Assembly: GCA_024224995.1 (NCBI GenBank)
Contig: JAAENB010000965.1
Location: 1-42,276, forward strand
DNA from: a bacterium
Lineage (GTDB): Bacteria > Spirochaetota > UBA4802 > UBA5550
DNA: 42,276 nucleotides
Direction: 5' to 3'
In this document: one piece after another, positions 35,180 through 42,276 of the stretch
How the letters are laid out: the number at the start of each line of letters is the position of its first letter
Position numbering within the stretch: position 1 is the stretch's first letter
The notes under the pieces: model-generated
The model's input: only the letters and a program-made list of their open reading frames with translations
The model's database searches: none
What the model was told of the DNA's origin: nothing
Position numbers and translations under genes: made by a program

Positions 35180-36322
35180 TTGTCTATAAATTCTTTATAT
35201 CCACGGCCGGGCAGTGGTTTAAAAACCCTTTGCCTGGCTATTGTTTTGCTCATTACTTCTCCCATTATGGCTGCTCCTGAGGAAAAAGGCCCGGAACTTG
35301 CCAGTGTGGTTATCCTGGAATTTGCCAACCAAACCGGTAGTAAGGATTACAACTGGCTTAAAACAAGCCTTCCCGACGGGATCCATGACTCCATGAAAGA
35401 CCGGTTTGAGTTTATACGGACCGGCAAAGATCAGATCCGGCAAGCCCTGGGAAAAAGGGGAAAAAAGACCCTTGATCTTAGTTCCGATGACGCCAGGTCT
35501 ATCGCGAAGATAAGTAAGTCCGATATAATCATATCTGGAAACTATACTTATAACAAAAAAACTAATAAAATTGCCATTAATGCTGCTATTTACCATGTTT
35601 CACGGAATTCCGTGACCGCAAAGCTCGATATTAAGACAGCAGTAGACAGCACCTTGTTTAATGTTGTTGATAAGGTTGCGGAGAAGATAATTACTCATAT
35701 TGGGAGAATAGCAACGGAAGATCTGAAAATTCCAACAGAAAAAACGCCCGATAATGGGAAAAAACCAAAGAAGATTGTGCTGCAAAAGGCGAAAGCTTTT
35801 GAATATGATCCCTGGTATATGGAGATATGGTATTCCTACCAGGTTCCTGTAGGAACTCTCAGCGACGGAGTATGGGGCGGTACGGGGCTGGGAGCAGCAG
35901 TCTATAATTCATATAATTCTTTCCTTCATTTTGGCGGATCATTTGTTTTCCAGGCATATTTTCACGTAGATAAAAATTCGGAAGGATCGGATTCAGACAA
36001 TAACCAAATTGCCAGCTTTTTCCCAATGCTGCTGCGAGCCCATTTTGGGGTGAATTTTATGTTTTTTAACCGGATTGTTCTTGAACCCTATCTTGCCGGG
36101 GGATACTCTCTCACAATTATGGAAAGAGAAACAAAAGGTCTTGCTGATTCGGAATACAGCCGGACCTCTGAAATTTTCGGGAATCCTGTTCTTTCCATTG
36201 GGGTAAAATGCCCCATTCGTCTCTGGGGAATCTTTTTATCGCCGTTTGTTGAGTATACCCAGATCTTTGATTCCGATGAATTTATGGGATTTTTTTGCAT
36301 GGGATTAGGAGTTGCTTTTTGA
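35180..36322 (+). CDS. CsgG/FlgO-like domain plus outer-membrane beta-barrel, copy 1
   Basis: 380 residues. A signal peptide (residues 1-31, cleavage after SPIMA) is followed by a periplasmic alpha/beta domain (about 37-180: VVILEFANQTGSKDYNWL, then SKSDIIISGNYTYN) resembling CsgG, FlgO and TolB N-domains. The C-terminal part (about 205-380) has alternating aromatic beta strands and ends in Phe (GLGVAF), typical of an outer-membrane barrel inserted by BamA. The start is a TTG at 35180, ten bases after GGAG that overlaps the preceding stop. The downstream gene overlaps by 4 bp. A paralogue is at 36930-38087. Likely an outer-membrane anchor or channel; the exact role is unknown. Confidence 0.8.
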   Translation: MSINSLYPRPGSGLKTLCLAIVLLITSPIMAAPEEKGPELASVVILEFANQTGSKDYNWLKTSLPDGIHDSMKDRFEFIRTGKDQIRQALGKRGKKTLDLSSDDARSIAKISKSDIIISGNYTYNKKTNKIAINAAIYHVSRNSVTAKLDIKTAVDSTLFNVVDKVAEKIITHIGRIATEDLKIPTEKTPDNGKKPKKIVLQKAKAFEYDPWYMEIWYSYQVPVGTLSDGVWGGTGLGAAVYNSYNSFLHFGGSFVFQAYFHVDKNSEGSDSDNNQIASFFPMLLRAHFGVNFMFFNRIVLEPYLAGGYSLTIMERETKGLADSEYSRTSEIFGNPVLSIGVKCPIRLWGIFLSPFVEYTQIFDSDEFMGFFCMGLGVAF

Positions 36323-36915
36323 AAAAAAGATCAAATATAATTTTGCAAATACCGGCATTAATAATCATGATGTCGCTTTTCTCGTTTTTGACCTGTATTG
36401 GCGACCTGGGAACGGAATTTAAGAGAGCCGCAAACGGGTGTATTAGCATGCAATCTGCGGCTGTGAGTATTACGGACCTGGTGCTTACAGACTGGGTCTC
36501 CGTACCCACCTATGTTTCCGACACTTCAGGAGACGCGAATTCAATTGATGCGCTTGATATACGGGAGCTAAAACTCGCCTATCAAACAGGAGATCCAAAA
36601 TTTTATTTCTTTATACAATTTTCAGCAAATCTCAATACCAGTTATATATATAAGATAATTATCACCAATTTATCTAATGATAACGAGATCTTATGTACTA
36701 TACAGCACATAACCGTGTGGACTGCCGCAATAGGCGGTTCGTTCTCAGCGACTGAAATAAGAGACGACAGCTCTTTTTTCGAAGGATCAATTGACAGCAG
36801 CGGTATATCCGGATTAGGTTCCGGTGAGGACTTTTACGTGCAGGTCATTTCTGTTGATAATAGCGGGGTTGAGATTGATTCTACAGAAAAGAAGTGCTTC
36901 ACATGGCCGGAATAA
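36319..36915 (+). CDS. Small lipoprotein of the duplicated cassette, copy 1
   Basis: 198 residues starting at a TTG (36319) that overlaps the upstream stop (TTGA) with AGGAG at 36307-36311. A signal peptide with lipobox FLTC precedes IGDLGTEF. The mature domain is beta-rich with conserved cysteines (NGCISM, EILCTIQ, KKCFTWPE) and the segment DFYVQVISVD. The equivalent gene 38087-38659 shares IGDxG at the start, FYVQVIS and TWPE at the end. I do not recognise a family. Position directly after a barrel gene, twice, points to an outer-membrane partner lipoprotein. Confidence 0.78.
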   Translation: MKKRSNIILQIPALIIMMSLFSFLTCIGDLGTEFKRAANGCISMQSAAVSITDLVLTDWVSVPTYVSDTSGDANSIDALDIRELKLAYQTGDPKFYFFIQFSANLNTSYIYKIIITNLSNDNEILCTIQHITVWTAAIGGSFSATEIRDDSSFFEGSIDSSGISGLGSGEDFYVQVISVDNSGVEIDSTEKKCFTWPE

Positions 36916-36929
36916 AGGAGGCCCCTACA

Positions 36930-38087
36930 TTGACTAAAAACACTTCACTATGCTTATCAAACTATCGCTTAAGGACTCTTTTCTTCCTGGGACTCTTTTG
37001 CATTAGCGCTCTTCTTGCTTCTTCCGCAGCAGCCGCTCCCGAACAAAAGGAACCGGAGCTCGCAAGTGTGGCCATTCTTGAATTCTCAAACCGCACCGGC
37101 AGCAAGGATTATGACTGGCTCAAAACAAGCCTTCCCGATGGAATAAACGATTCAATGAAAGAACGGTTTGAGTTTAAACGAACCGGGAAGGAACAGATTT
37201 TGGCTGCCCTGAAAAAAAGAGGGAAAAAGAGCCTTGACCAGCTCAATGCCGCTGATACCAGGTTTATAGCAAAGACCAGTAAGTCCGATATAATCATTTT
37301 AGGGGACTATACTTATAATAAAGAAACCAAAAAAATTACTATTATTGCCGAAGTGTACCATGTTTCCCGGAATTCCATTACCGCGAAGCTCGATATTAAA
37401 ACCGCGGTTGACAGCTCTATGTTTAATGTTGTTGATAAGGTTGCTGAAAAGATCATTGCCCATATTGGAAAAATCGCCACGGAAGATATGGATATCCCGG
37501 CAGAAAAAACACCAGGCCCCGAGAAAACACAGAAAAAGATCGTTTTGAAAAAGGCTAAAGGTTTTGAATATGAATCCTGGTACATTGATTTGTCCAATTC
37601 GTTTGCTATACCCATTGGAGATATTCGTGATGGAACCAATGGAGGGACTACATTCTCATGCGGGGTTTTCAATTCATATAACTCGTTCCTTCATTTTGGC
37701 GGCTCTTTTACGGCCCAGGTCTTTTATATAGAAGGCAATGAAGGCTCCGACAACGGAACAGGATGGAGCAGCAGTAACAATTTAAGAGATTTCTTTATGT
37801 TTTCGCTAAAAGGTAATATTGGATTGAATTTTATGTTTTTTAACCGTTTTGTTTTAGAGCCTTATGTATCTGCCGGCTATTCAATGATACTGCTGAAAAT
37901 TGGTACAAGTAATGACAATGTCGACAAAACGACGAATATATATGGAAATCCTGTCGCTTCATTAGGACTCAGGGTTCCTGTACGCCTTGGAGGGATATTT
38001 TTAACACCATATATTGAATATTGCCAAATTTTCGATTCCGAAGCTTTTATGGGAGCGGTACACTTAGGATTGGGGGTAAGTTTCTAA
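36930..38087 (+). CDS. CsgG/FlgO-like domain plus outer-membrane beta-barrel, copy 2
   Basis: 385-residue paralogue of the 35180 product. The signal peptide ends near SSAAAA. The periplasmic domain (VAILEFSNRTGSKDYDWLK) differs from copy 1 at only about 8 of 47 residues in its first stretch. The barrel part is more diverged but keeps NSYNSFLHFGGSF, GLNFMFFNRFVLEPY and the final Phe (GLGVSF). The start is a TTG at 36930 with an excellent AAAGGAGG 8 bp upstream; nearby ATG codons at 36894-36903 would overlap that site. The next gene overlaps by one base (TAATG). Confidence 0.8.
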   Translation: MTKNTSLCLSNYRLRTLFFLGLFCISALLASSAAAAPEQKEPELASVAILEFSNRTGSKDYDWLKTSLPDGINDSMKERFEFKRTGKEQILAALKKRGKKSLDQLNAADTRFIAKTSKSDIIILGDYTYNKETKKITIIAEVYHVSRNSITAKLDIKTAVDSSMFNVVDKVAEKIIAHIGKIATEDMDIPAEKTPGPEKTQKKIVLKKAKGFEYESWYIDLSNSFAIPIGDIRDGTNGGTTFSCGVFNSYNSFLHFGGSFTAQVFYIEGNEGSDNGTGWSSSNNLRDFFMFSLKGNIGLNFMFFNRFVLEPYVSAGYSMILLKIGTSNDNVDKTTNIYGNPVASLGLRVPVRLGGIFLTPYIEYCQIFDSEAFMGAVHLGLGVSF

Positions 38088-38659
38088 TGAGAAATATTAT
38101 ATTAATACTGATTCCGTTTATATCACTGGTTTTCTTTTCAAGCTGTATTGGAGACATGGGCGAGGATTATCTTGCGGCTACGAAGGGTTGTATGCATATG
38201 GAACAGGCAAGTATCACTGTCGATGCAAGCACCACTGATTGGACTCCTGTTGCACTCAATATTGAAGATGCAGATGAAGGCCTTGCAGACACCTCTCTCG
38301 ATATTGAAAAGGTAAAATTTGCAGTTCAGGGAGATAATCTTTTTTTTCTTATTGATGTGGTGAGCGGAGCAATACCAGTAGCAAACAAGTACAAATTTAT
38401 TTTCAAAGACATAGAACATCAGGACCAATTTGCCACATGTTTGATGGATGGCAACTCAGGATGGGTTCCTTACCTTGAAGGAGCAATAAGCGGAGCGGCT
38501 ATTGCCACTAATGATATTCTTGAAGGAGTTGCCAATGTCGGCACTGTTTCTGACCTGGGCCCGGGAACTCATTTTTATGTACAAGTAATTTCAATCGATT
38601 CCGGCGATGTTGAGACTGATTATACAGCAGACGTCTGTCTCACCTGGCCGGAAGAATAG
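38087..38659 (+). CDS. Small lipoprotein of the duplicated cassette, copy 2
   Basis: 190-residue lipoprotein. The lipobox FSSC (about residue 19) precedes IGDMGEDY. Like copy 1 it keeps paired cysteines (TKGCMHM, FATCLMD, VCLTWPEE) and the strand FYVQVISID. It starts with an ATG that overlaps the barrel-gene stop by one base. It is the last gene of the FecR operon. Divergence from copy 1 is clearly greater than between the barrel proteins' periplasmic domains, which suggests exposed or ligand-specific surfaces. Function unknown. Confidence 0.78.
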   Translation: MRNIILILIPFISLVFFSSCIGDMGEDYLAATKGCMHMEQASITVDASTTDWTPVALNIEDADEGLADTSLDIEKVKFAVQGDNLFFLIDVVSGAIPVANKYKFIFKDIEHQDQFATCLMDGNSGWVPYLEGAISGAAIATNDILEGVANVGTVSDLGPGTHFYVQVISIDSGDVETDYTADVCLTWPEE

Positions 38660-38701
38660 GACAAAAGAACCAGCACCCTGTACCATCCACCATGACACCT
38701 C

Positions 38702-38720
38702 TGTGGTCAAAACGACCACA
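38702..38720. repeat. Hairpin after the FecR operon
   Basis: Stem TGTGGTC/GACCACA with an AAAAC loop, 42 bp after the last stop. No T tract follows, so a terminator role is weak. Confidence 0.45.
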
Positions 38721-38770
38721 TCAATATCATCACTCTAGCTATTGAACTAAAGATCAATATTTGGTAATAA

Positions 38771-38788
38771 TAGTATATAAATATACTA
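38771..38788 (+). promoter_or_regulatory. AT-rich perfect palindrome upstream of small gene
   Basis: TAGTATAT, AA, ATATACTA: 8-bp perfect arms, centred 46 bp before the ATG at 38826. It could be an operator overlapping an AT-rich promoter. Confidence 0.45.
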
Positions 38789-38825
38789 CTTTGGAATAAT
38801 GTCCTCCGGACATTTGAGGTGTGTA

Positions 38826-39056
38826 ATGTTTTTTGGAGAATTCCTTATAAAAAAATCGGCAATCACAAAAGAACAATTAAAGCAGGGGCTTTCTCTTCAA
38901 AAGAGAATAGGGAGCAAAATTGGTGAGATATTCGTAGAGATGGGTCTTCTTAACAGCAGCCAGCTCAACAAATACCTGAAGCTCCACCTGCTCAATGTGG
39001 CGGATAATGTACTAAAGGATTCTCAGTACAAGGATTTTATAGCCCATTCAGTATAA
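38826..39056 (+). CDS. Small stand-alone GspE-N/MshEN-like domain protein
   Basis: 76 residues with the repeated helix-turn pattern of type II secretion ATPase N-domains: FGEFLIKKSAITKEQLKQGL followed by IGEIFVEMGLLNSSQLNKYL. In larger proteins this module binds c-di-GMP or partner proteins; alone it has been seen in several bacterial groups without known function. The ATG at 38826 has GAGGT five bases upstream. It sits between the FecR operon and a repeat-rich gap. Linkage to c-di-GMP signalling (EAL-HDOD protein at 32759) is speculative. Confidence 0.65.
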   Translation: MFFGEFLIKKSAITKEQLKQGLSLQKRIGSKIGEIFVEMGLLNSSQLNKYLKLHLLNVADNVLKDSQYKDFIAHSV

Positions 39057-39136
39057 TAATCCCAACCAAATACCTTTCCCCCTGCCCCTTTTACCTTGTT
39101 CCTGTTTATGAGCAGCTGACCCTGCGGAGCAGGGAG

Positions 39137-39348
39137 AAAATATGGAAGAAACTGTGTTGATACCGGAGTCTATTTTGCGAAGATGCTCCGGGCAAGGTGT
39201 GCGACCCCTGCGAGGGGTGCGACCCCAGCGAGGGGTGCGACCCCAGCGAGGGGTGCGACCCCAGCGAGGGGCTTGGTTCTGAGAGACGTTGCAGTGCAAC
39301 GCCTTTACTGGCTGGTTTCAGGCCAGGGCTATGGAGATTCCGGGAAGG
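39137..39348. repeat. Dispersed repeat, copy B (with 72-bp tandem insert)
   Basis: Second copy of the element at 1-140, same orientation, about 39 kb away, carrying an insert of four 18-bp units. Both copies diverge abruptly after GGGAAGG. A CCCTGC-GGA-GCAGGG hairpin (39120-39134) precedes it and a TTCCCCC-TCA-GGGGGAA hairpin (39415-39431) follows. The 640-bp gap 39057-39698 holds these elements and a 3' regulatory leader. I see no convincing gene; short frames across the repeat are not supported by a ribosome site. Confidence 0.85.
39200..39271. repeat. Four tandem 18-bp units inside repeat copy B
   Basis: TGCGACCCCWGCGAGGGG repeated four times (first unit T, others A at the variable base). 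Each unit can fold CCCC with GGGG around a GCGA-containing loop. Copy A lacks the array but has one degenerate unit at 143-160, outside the corresponding position. 18 bp keeps any frame open. Confidence 0.92.
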
Positions 39349-39617
39349 GGGCGCAAAAGTTTTTGGAAAGGCTCTGTACCTTTATGGGTTTAGAAACCTT
39401 TTTCCAGCATCTTCTTCCCCCTCAGGGGGAAAGGGGGCAAACAGATTCCAGCTCCTTATGCGACATAATCAATTTTCTTAATGAGACATAAAATATGTAT
39501 TGACAGAATACATCTATTGTTTATGAAATATTATAGAAAAATTTATTCCTGGAATGTATATTGGAGCCTGTTTTTTCAGAAAGAAGCCTCCGAAGTTAAT
39601 TAATTCAGGACTCTAAT

Positions 39618-39671
39618 ATACACTTTAAATACTCAAGAAGTGTATTGAGCCCCCTTATACACTTCTTGAGT
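39618..39671 (+). promoter_or_regulatory. Leader with two mutually exclusive hairpins
   Basis: Segment 2 (39631-39645) can pair perfectly over 14 bp with segment 3 (39658-39671), or over 8 bp with segment 1 (39618-39625, ATACACTT with AAGTGTAT). The larger hairpin ends 14 bp before the GGAG ribosome site (39685-39688) of the coiled-coil gene. Such three-segment layouts are typical of cis-acting RNA switches or protein-binding operators. No T tract marks a terminator. Confidence 0.55.
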
Positions 39672-39698
39672 TCAAAGAATTGACCGGAGATTAGACCA

Positions 39699-41873
39699 AT
39701 GATCGCGAATATAGTAACTTTTGCATTAACTTTTACCTCCAGTCTTCTGTTGTTGATATTATTCAGAAGACTGGACAAATCGAAATTAACAATGACCAAG
39801 CTAAACAAATTTTCTTCCAGAAGATTTAATGAGTTCAAAAGCATGGCAGAAGCTGAAAAGCGGAAATTTAATGATGCCACTATAGAAATGGATATACTCA
39901 TAAAAAAAGCAAATTCTTTGTCTACCAATATGGCAAACGCGCTTCGTGAGATAGAAAACCGTCTTCAAGGGCTTGATGTGGAGAAATCGAACCTTGAAAA
40001 GGTAGAAAAAGACATAAAGATCATATCACATGCCGCCCAGGATGTAAATAAGCAGATACAGTTTATTGGAGCGGCAAAAGAGGAATTTACCAGTATAACC
40101 CAGAGAATAACCTTTCTCAATGAGAATATTGTAAATATAAAAAATGAAAGCTCCGGGATCATGGACAACTTCGCAGCCCGGCTGCGGGACCGCTCACAGG
40201 AATTGTCAGAAGATTTCTCCAACTCCTACACCGATTCAATGGTACAGATGGAAAAGCAGCTCACCGAGCGGGGAGAGATCATCCTCGACAATATCAGCCT
40301 GAAGATTGATGCTGTAGCGAAAACAATTGAAGGCGCCGGCAATCTTAACTACCAGCTGGATAACCTGAGAAGCACTCTCGGTGACATGGAAAATACGGTT
40401 TTTGCCGATATAAAAGACAAAACTGCCGAATTAAACGGTAATATAGAAGATGCGTTTGAAAATGTTGATGTGGAAGTAGACAAGGTTTATGATAAAATGC
40501 GCCATGTTGAAGCAAACGTCAATGACTCAAAAGAGAAGCTTATAAAAACTTTTGAAGACCAGGTAGACAAGATCCGGACAGAGCTCGATAATCTCAGCAT
40601 TCACGCAATCGCGAAAAAAGACGAAATTGTTCAGGCAACCAGGAAAGAAGCCGAAGACATCCGGCAGCGGATGGAAAACTTTGAAGAAAAATACCTGGAA
40701 CTTGAAACCCGCCTGGAAGAGACCGCCCAGGATAAACTGGAACATCTCGATTCCGAATTCCAGTCAATTGAGCTCAGGTTCAATAATCTTTCGGAAAAAT
40801 TCGACTCCGATGAAGAGCAGATAGCTAATTTTATTACCGGTCAATCGGAAAAATCAAAAAAAGATTTTTCCATGATGGAACAGCGTCTTGCTGATATTAA
40901 GGCAGAGATCCTTGAGTATGAAGAACAGAACAAGATCTTCTCAAAGAGCGATCATATGGTCCGGAAAGTTGAGAATTCGATTGATAACCTTAAAAGAATT
41001 CTCTCGGATTCGCAGGAAGAGGCCAGAGATCTTGAGAAATTCATTAAAGATACAGCCCAGATCAAAGACATAAAAAAGAATGTTGAAAGAGAGATCCGCT
41101 CCTACCAGGGTAAAAAAGAGAAGCTTACCAATATTGAAAATGAGATCAAGGGCCTTACGGAACTGAGTGATCTTATGCTCACCAGGAGCGGCAGCCTGCA
41201 GGATAATGTCAACAAGGTCGATATAGTGGAATCCCGGCTTGAAATGCTGTCGGAGACCTATTCAACTCTTGAATCAACAATAGATGAATTGCAGGAATAT
41301 GAAGACCTCATTTCCAAAAACGTGGAATCGGTAAACAAAACCACTATCCAGATCAAATCTCTGGATGGAAAGATTAATACCTATCAAAAGATTATCGACA
41401 GGTCCGACAAACGGGTAGAAAAGATGGGTAAACATCTTCAGGATGTTGAAGAAAGCACTCTTATTCTTAAATCGAGAGAATCGGAGATTCAGGGTGTTAA
41501 GGATAAATTCGATGAACTGGACGGCCTTTCCGCCCTTATGGAAAAAAGGATCGACCAGATTTATGCCATGTTCCAAAAAATGGACAACCTCAAGAACGAT
41601 ATTGACAATACCGACGACCGCTTACAGGTAATGTTCAATGAGACCGATAAAAAGATGAAAGAGCTGGCTGTTTTTATTAAGGCAGTAGATAATAACAATC
41701 CAATATTAAAGCAGGTAAATGAGGATATTTCTCCGGGTAAAAATATCAACGAAAATATGATAAAAACGGTAAGAGAACTTTCAAATAAGGGGTGGTCTGC
41801 CGCGGATATATCCAATAAACTGCTGATAGACGAAAACTCTATCCGCTTTATTATCAATACTACTTCTTTATAG
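39699..41873 (+). CDS. SpiroCoCo-type membrane-anchored coiled-coil protein
   Basis: 724 residues. One N-terminal TM helix (IVTFALTFTSSLLLLILF, residues 4-21) is followed by about 650 residues of almost unbroken Glu/Lys/Asp-rich coiled coil (heptads such as RLADIKAEILEYEEQNKIF). A short C-terminal helix-turn-helix-like segment (VRELSNKGWSAADISNKLL) ends it. This layout and composition match the SpiroCoCo family found in spirochaetes, proposed to be structural or positioning proteins of the long cell. The cytoplasm is the expected side. The ATG at 39699 follows GGAG by 10 bp. The leader can form alternative hairpins. It is the best lineage marker in the window. Confidence 0.82.
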   Translation: MIANIVTFALTFTSSLLLLILFRRLDKSKLTMTKLNKFSSRRFNEFKSMAEAEKRKFNDATIEMDILIKKANSLSTNMANALREIENRLQGLDVEKSNLEKVEKDIKIISHAAQDVNKQIQFIGAAKEEFTSITQRITFLNENIVNIKNESSGIMDNFAARLRDRSQELSEDFSNSYTDSMVQMEKQLTERGEIILDNISLKIDAVAKTIEGAGNLNYQLDNLRSTLGDMENTVFADIKDKTAELNGNIEDAFENVDVEVDKVYDKMRHVEANVNDSKEKLIKTFEDQVDKIRTELDNLSIHAIAKKDEIVQATRKEAEDIRQRMENFEEKYLELETRLEETAQDKLEHLDSEFQSIELRFNNLSEKFDSDEEQIANFITGQSEKSKKDFSMMEQRLADIKAEILEYEEQNKIFSKSDHMVRKVENSIDNLKRILSDSQEEARDLEKFIKDTAQIKDIKKNVEREIRSYQGKKEKLTNIENEIKGLTELSDLMLTRSGSLQDNVNKVDIVESRLEMLSETYSTLESTIDELQEYEDLISKNVESVNKTTIQIKSLDGKINTYQKIIDRSDKRVEKMGKHLQDVEESTLILKSRESEIQGVKDKFDELDGLSALMEKRIDQIYAMFQKMDNLKNDIDNTDDRLQVMFNETDKKMKELAVFIKAVDNNNPILKQVNEDISPGKNINENMIKTVRELSNKGWSAADISNKLLIDENSIRFIINTTSL

Positions 41874-41900
41874 GAGAGCTCAATAAGGTGAGGCCCCTTC

Positions 41901-41979
41901 TTCTCATAGCGAGGGGCTTAAGCCCCTTGCTATTCCCCTCTCCCTTCTCATAACGTGGGGCTTAAGCCCCTCGTTATTC
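41901..41979. repeat. Two adjacent GGGGCTTAAGCCCC palindromic repeats
   Basis: Two copies of TTCTCATARCG-(A/T)GGGGCTTAAGCCCCT, 43 bp apart, each a long imperfect palindrome with perfect GGGGCTTAAGCCCC core. They match, reverse complemented, the element at 3491-3519. They lie just after the coiled-coil gene and before the tandem 10-bp array. Confidence 0.8.
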
Positions 41980-42020
41980 CTCGTTATTCCTCGTTATTCC
42001 TCGTTATTCCTCGCTATTCA
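41971..42020. repeat. Five tandem 10-bp repeats (TCGTTATTCC)
   Basis: Four perfect units and a fifth degenerate unit (TCGCTATTCA) that includes the stop codon of the minus-strand gene. The array appears to grow from the right flank (CGTTATTCC) of the second palindrome. Confidence 0.92.
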
Positions 42021-42276
42021 TCATTCATCCTTTTCCCGACTTCTTCTAATATTTCTTTATCGGACAATTTTTTCCTGAGAACTACCCGGTATTTAATATC
42101 AAATTTTGTTGGCGTAATGACTTTTTTAGGAAAATCGAAGCTCCACCGCTGGATATCTTCCATAATAAGCTTATCGGCCTCAATAATAAAGGTCGATCGC
42201 TGGGGCCGGATTTGCATAAGTTTTCCCGAATCCGGATAGATCCATACGGTAAAAACCCCTTCCCGGGCAGCATAAA
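42014..42276 (-). CDS. TonB-C-like protein, C-terminal fragment
   Basis: Only the last 87 residues are in the window; the frame stays open to the edge at 42276. The visible part (GVFTVWIYPDSGKLMQIRPQ ... IMEDIQRWSFDFP ... FDIKYRVVLRK) has the strand-helix-WxF-strand order of TonB C-terminal domains or AgmX/PglI-type proteins, in which a Gly-rich input strand is followed by a Trp-x-Phe motif. If correct it acts in the periplasm. An internal ATG at 42217 is not the true start. The final codons lie within a 10-bp tandem repeat. Confidence 0.5.
   Translation of the reverse strand, partial: YAAREGVFTVWIYPDSGKLMQIRPQRSTFIIEADKLIMEDIQRWSFDFPKKVITPTKFDIKYRVVLRKKLSDKEILEEVGKRMNDE

Noticed and set aside
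39200..39271. CRISPR array
   Set aside because: The units are directly adjacent with no spacers, only 18 bp long, and no cas genes are present.
39183..39491. Open frames across repeat copy B encoding CDPSEG-type hexapeptide repeats
   Set aside because: The hexapeptides come from the 18-bp DNA repeat. There is no ribosome site, the frames stop being similar between copies after the repeat core, and silent changes do not dominate.

Overview
The window reads as an AT-rich bacterial chromosome segment, most likely from an uncultured or poorly known member of the Spirochaetota. The evidence is a long membrane-anchored coiled-coil protein of the SpiroCoCo type (39699-41873), several LPP20-like lipoproteins, a 7TM-HAMP-SpoIIE-TPR phosphatase, a DUF1318-like lipoprotein beside a TolB/TPR giant protein, and a lone 5S rRNA gene with no 16S or 23S beside it, an arrangement known from Leptospira and relatives. 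No plasmid, phage or transposase genes are visible. The lineage call is inference from gene content, not from a phylogenetic marker.

Left part (1-20 kb): mostly housekeeping and regulatory genes. It opens with a dispersed repeat, a TrmO-like tRNA modification gene, a pair of GyrI-like effector-domain proteins (one fused to an AraC DNA-binding domain) and a SAM hydroxide adenosyltransferase-like gene. A self-contained 5S rRNA unit (promoter, 120-nt gene, terminator) follows. Next come two nearly identical LPP20-like lipoproteins and a third, divergent relative with an EPVKK repeat, then purN, an MnmA-like PP-loop gene coupled to moeA, uvrB overlapping nadC, a small zinc-ribbon protein, a MerR regulator with a textbook 19-bp-spacer promoter, an HD hydrolase, a MalY/PatB-like C-S lyase, a STAS protein with a perfect sigma70 promoter, a DHH phosphoesterase and a large SpoIIE-type phosphatase receptor.

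Middle (20.8-34 kb): a probable four-gene envelope/signalling operon: an AsmA-like inner-membrane protein, a DUF1318-like lipoprotein, a giant 2,698-residue lipoprotein (TolB-like propeller, TPR arrays and two CHAT-like modules that lack the Cys-His dyad), and an EAL-HDOD protein. The genes are separated by at most 5 bp or overlap, which implies co-expression.

Right part (34-42.3 kb): a second probable envelope operon with its own promoter: a FecR-domain lipoprotein followed by a tandemly duplicated two-gene cassette (periplasmic CsgG/FlgO-like domain joined to an outer-membrane beta-barrel, then a small lipoprotein). After it come a tiny GspE-N-like protein, a repeat-rich gap carrying the second copy of the window-opening repeat (expanded by four 18-bp units), the SpiroCoCo gene with a leader able to form two mutually exclusive hairpins, short palindromic and 10-bp tandem repeats, and the 3' end of a TonB-C-like gene.

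The most notable items are the giant double pseudo-CHAT lipoprotein in its operon, the FecR-linked duplicated outer-membrane cassette, the alternative-hairpin leader of the coiled-coil gene, and the dispersed repeat that exists with and without an 18-bp tandem insert.
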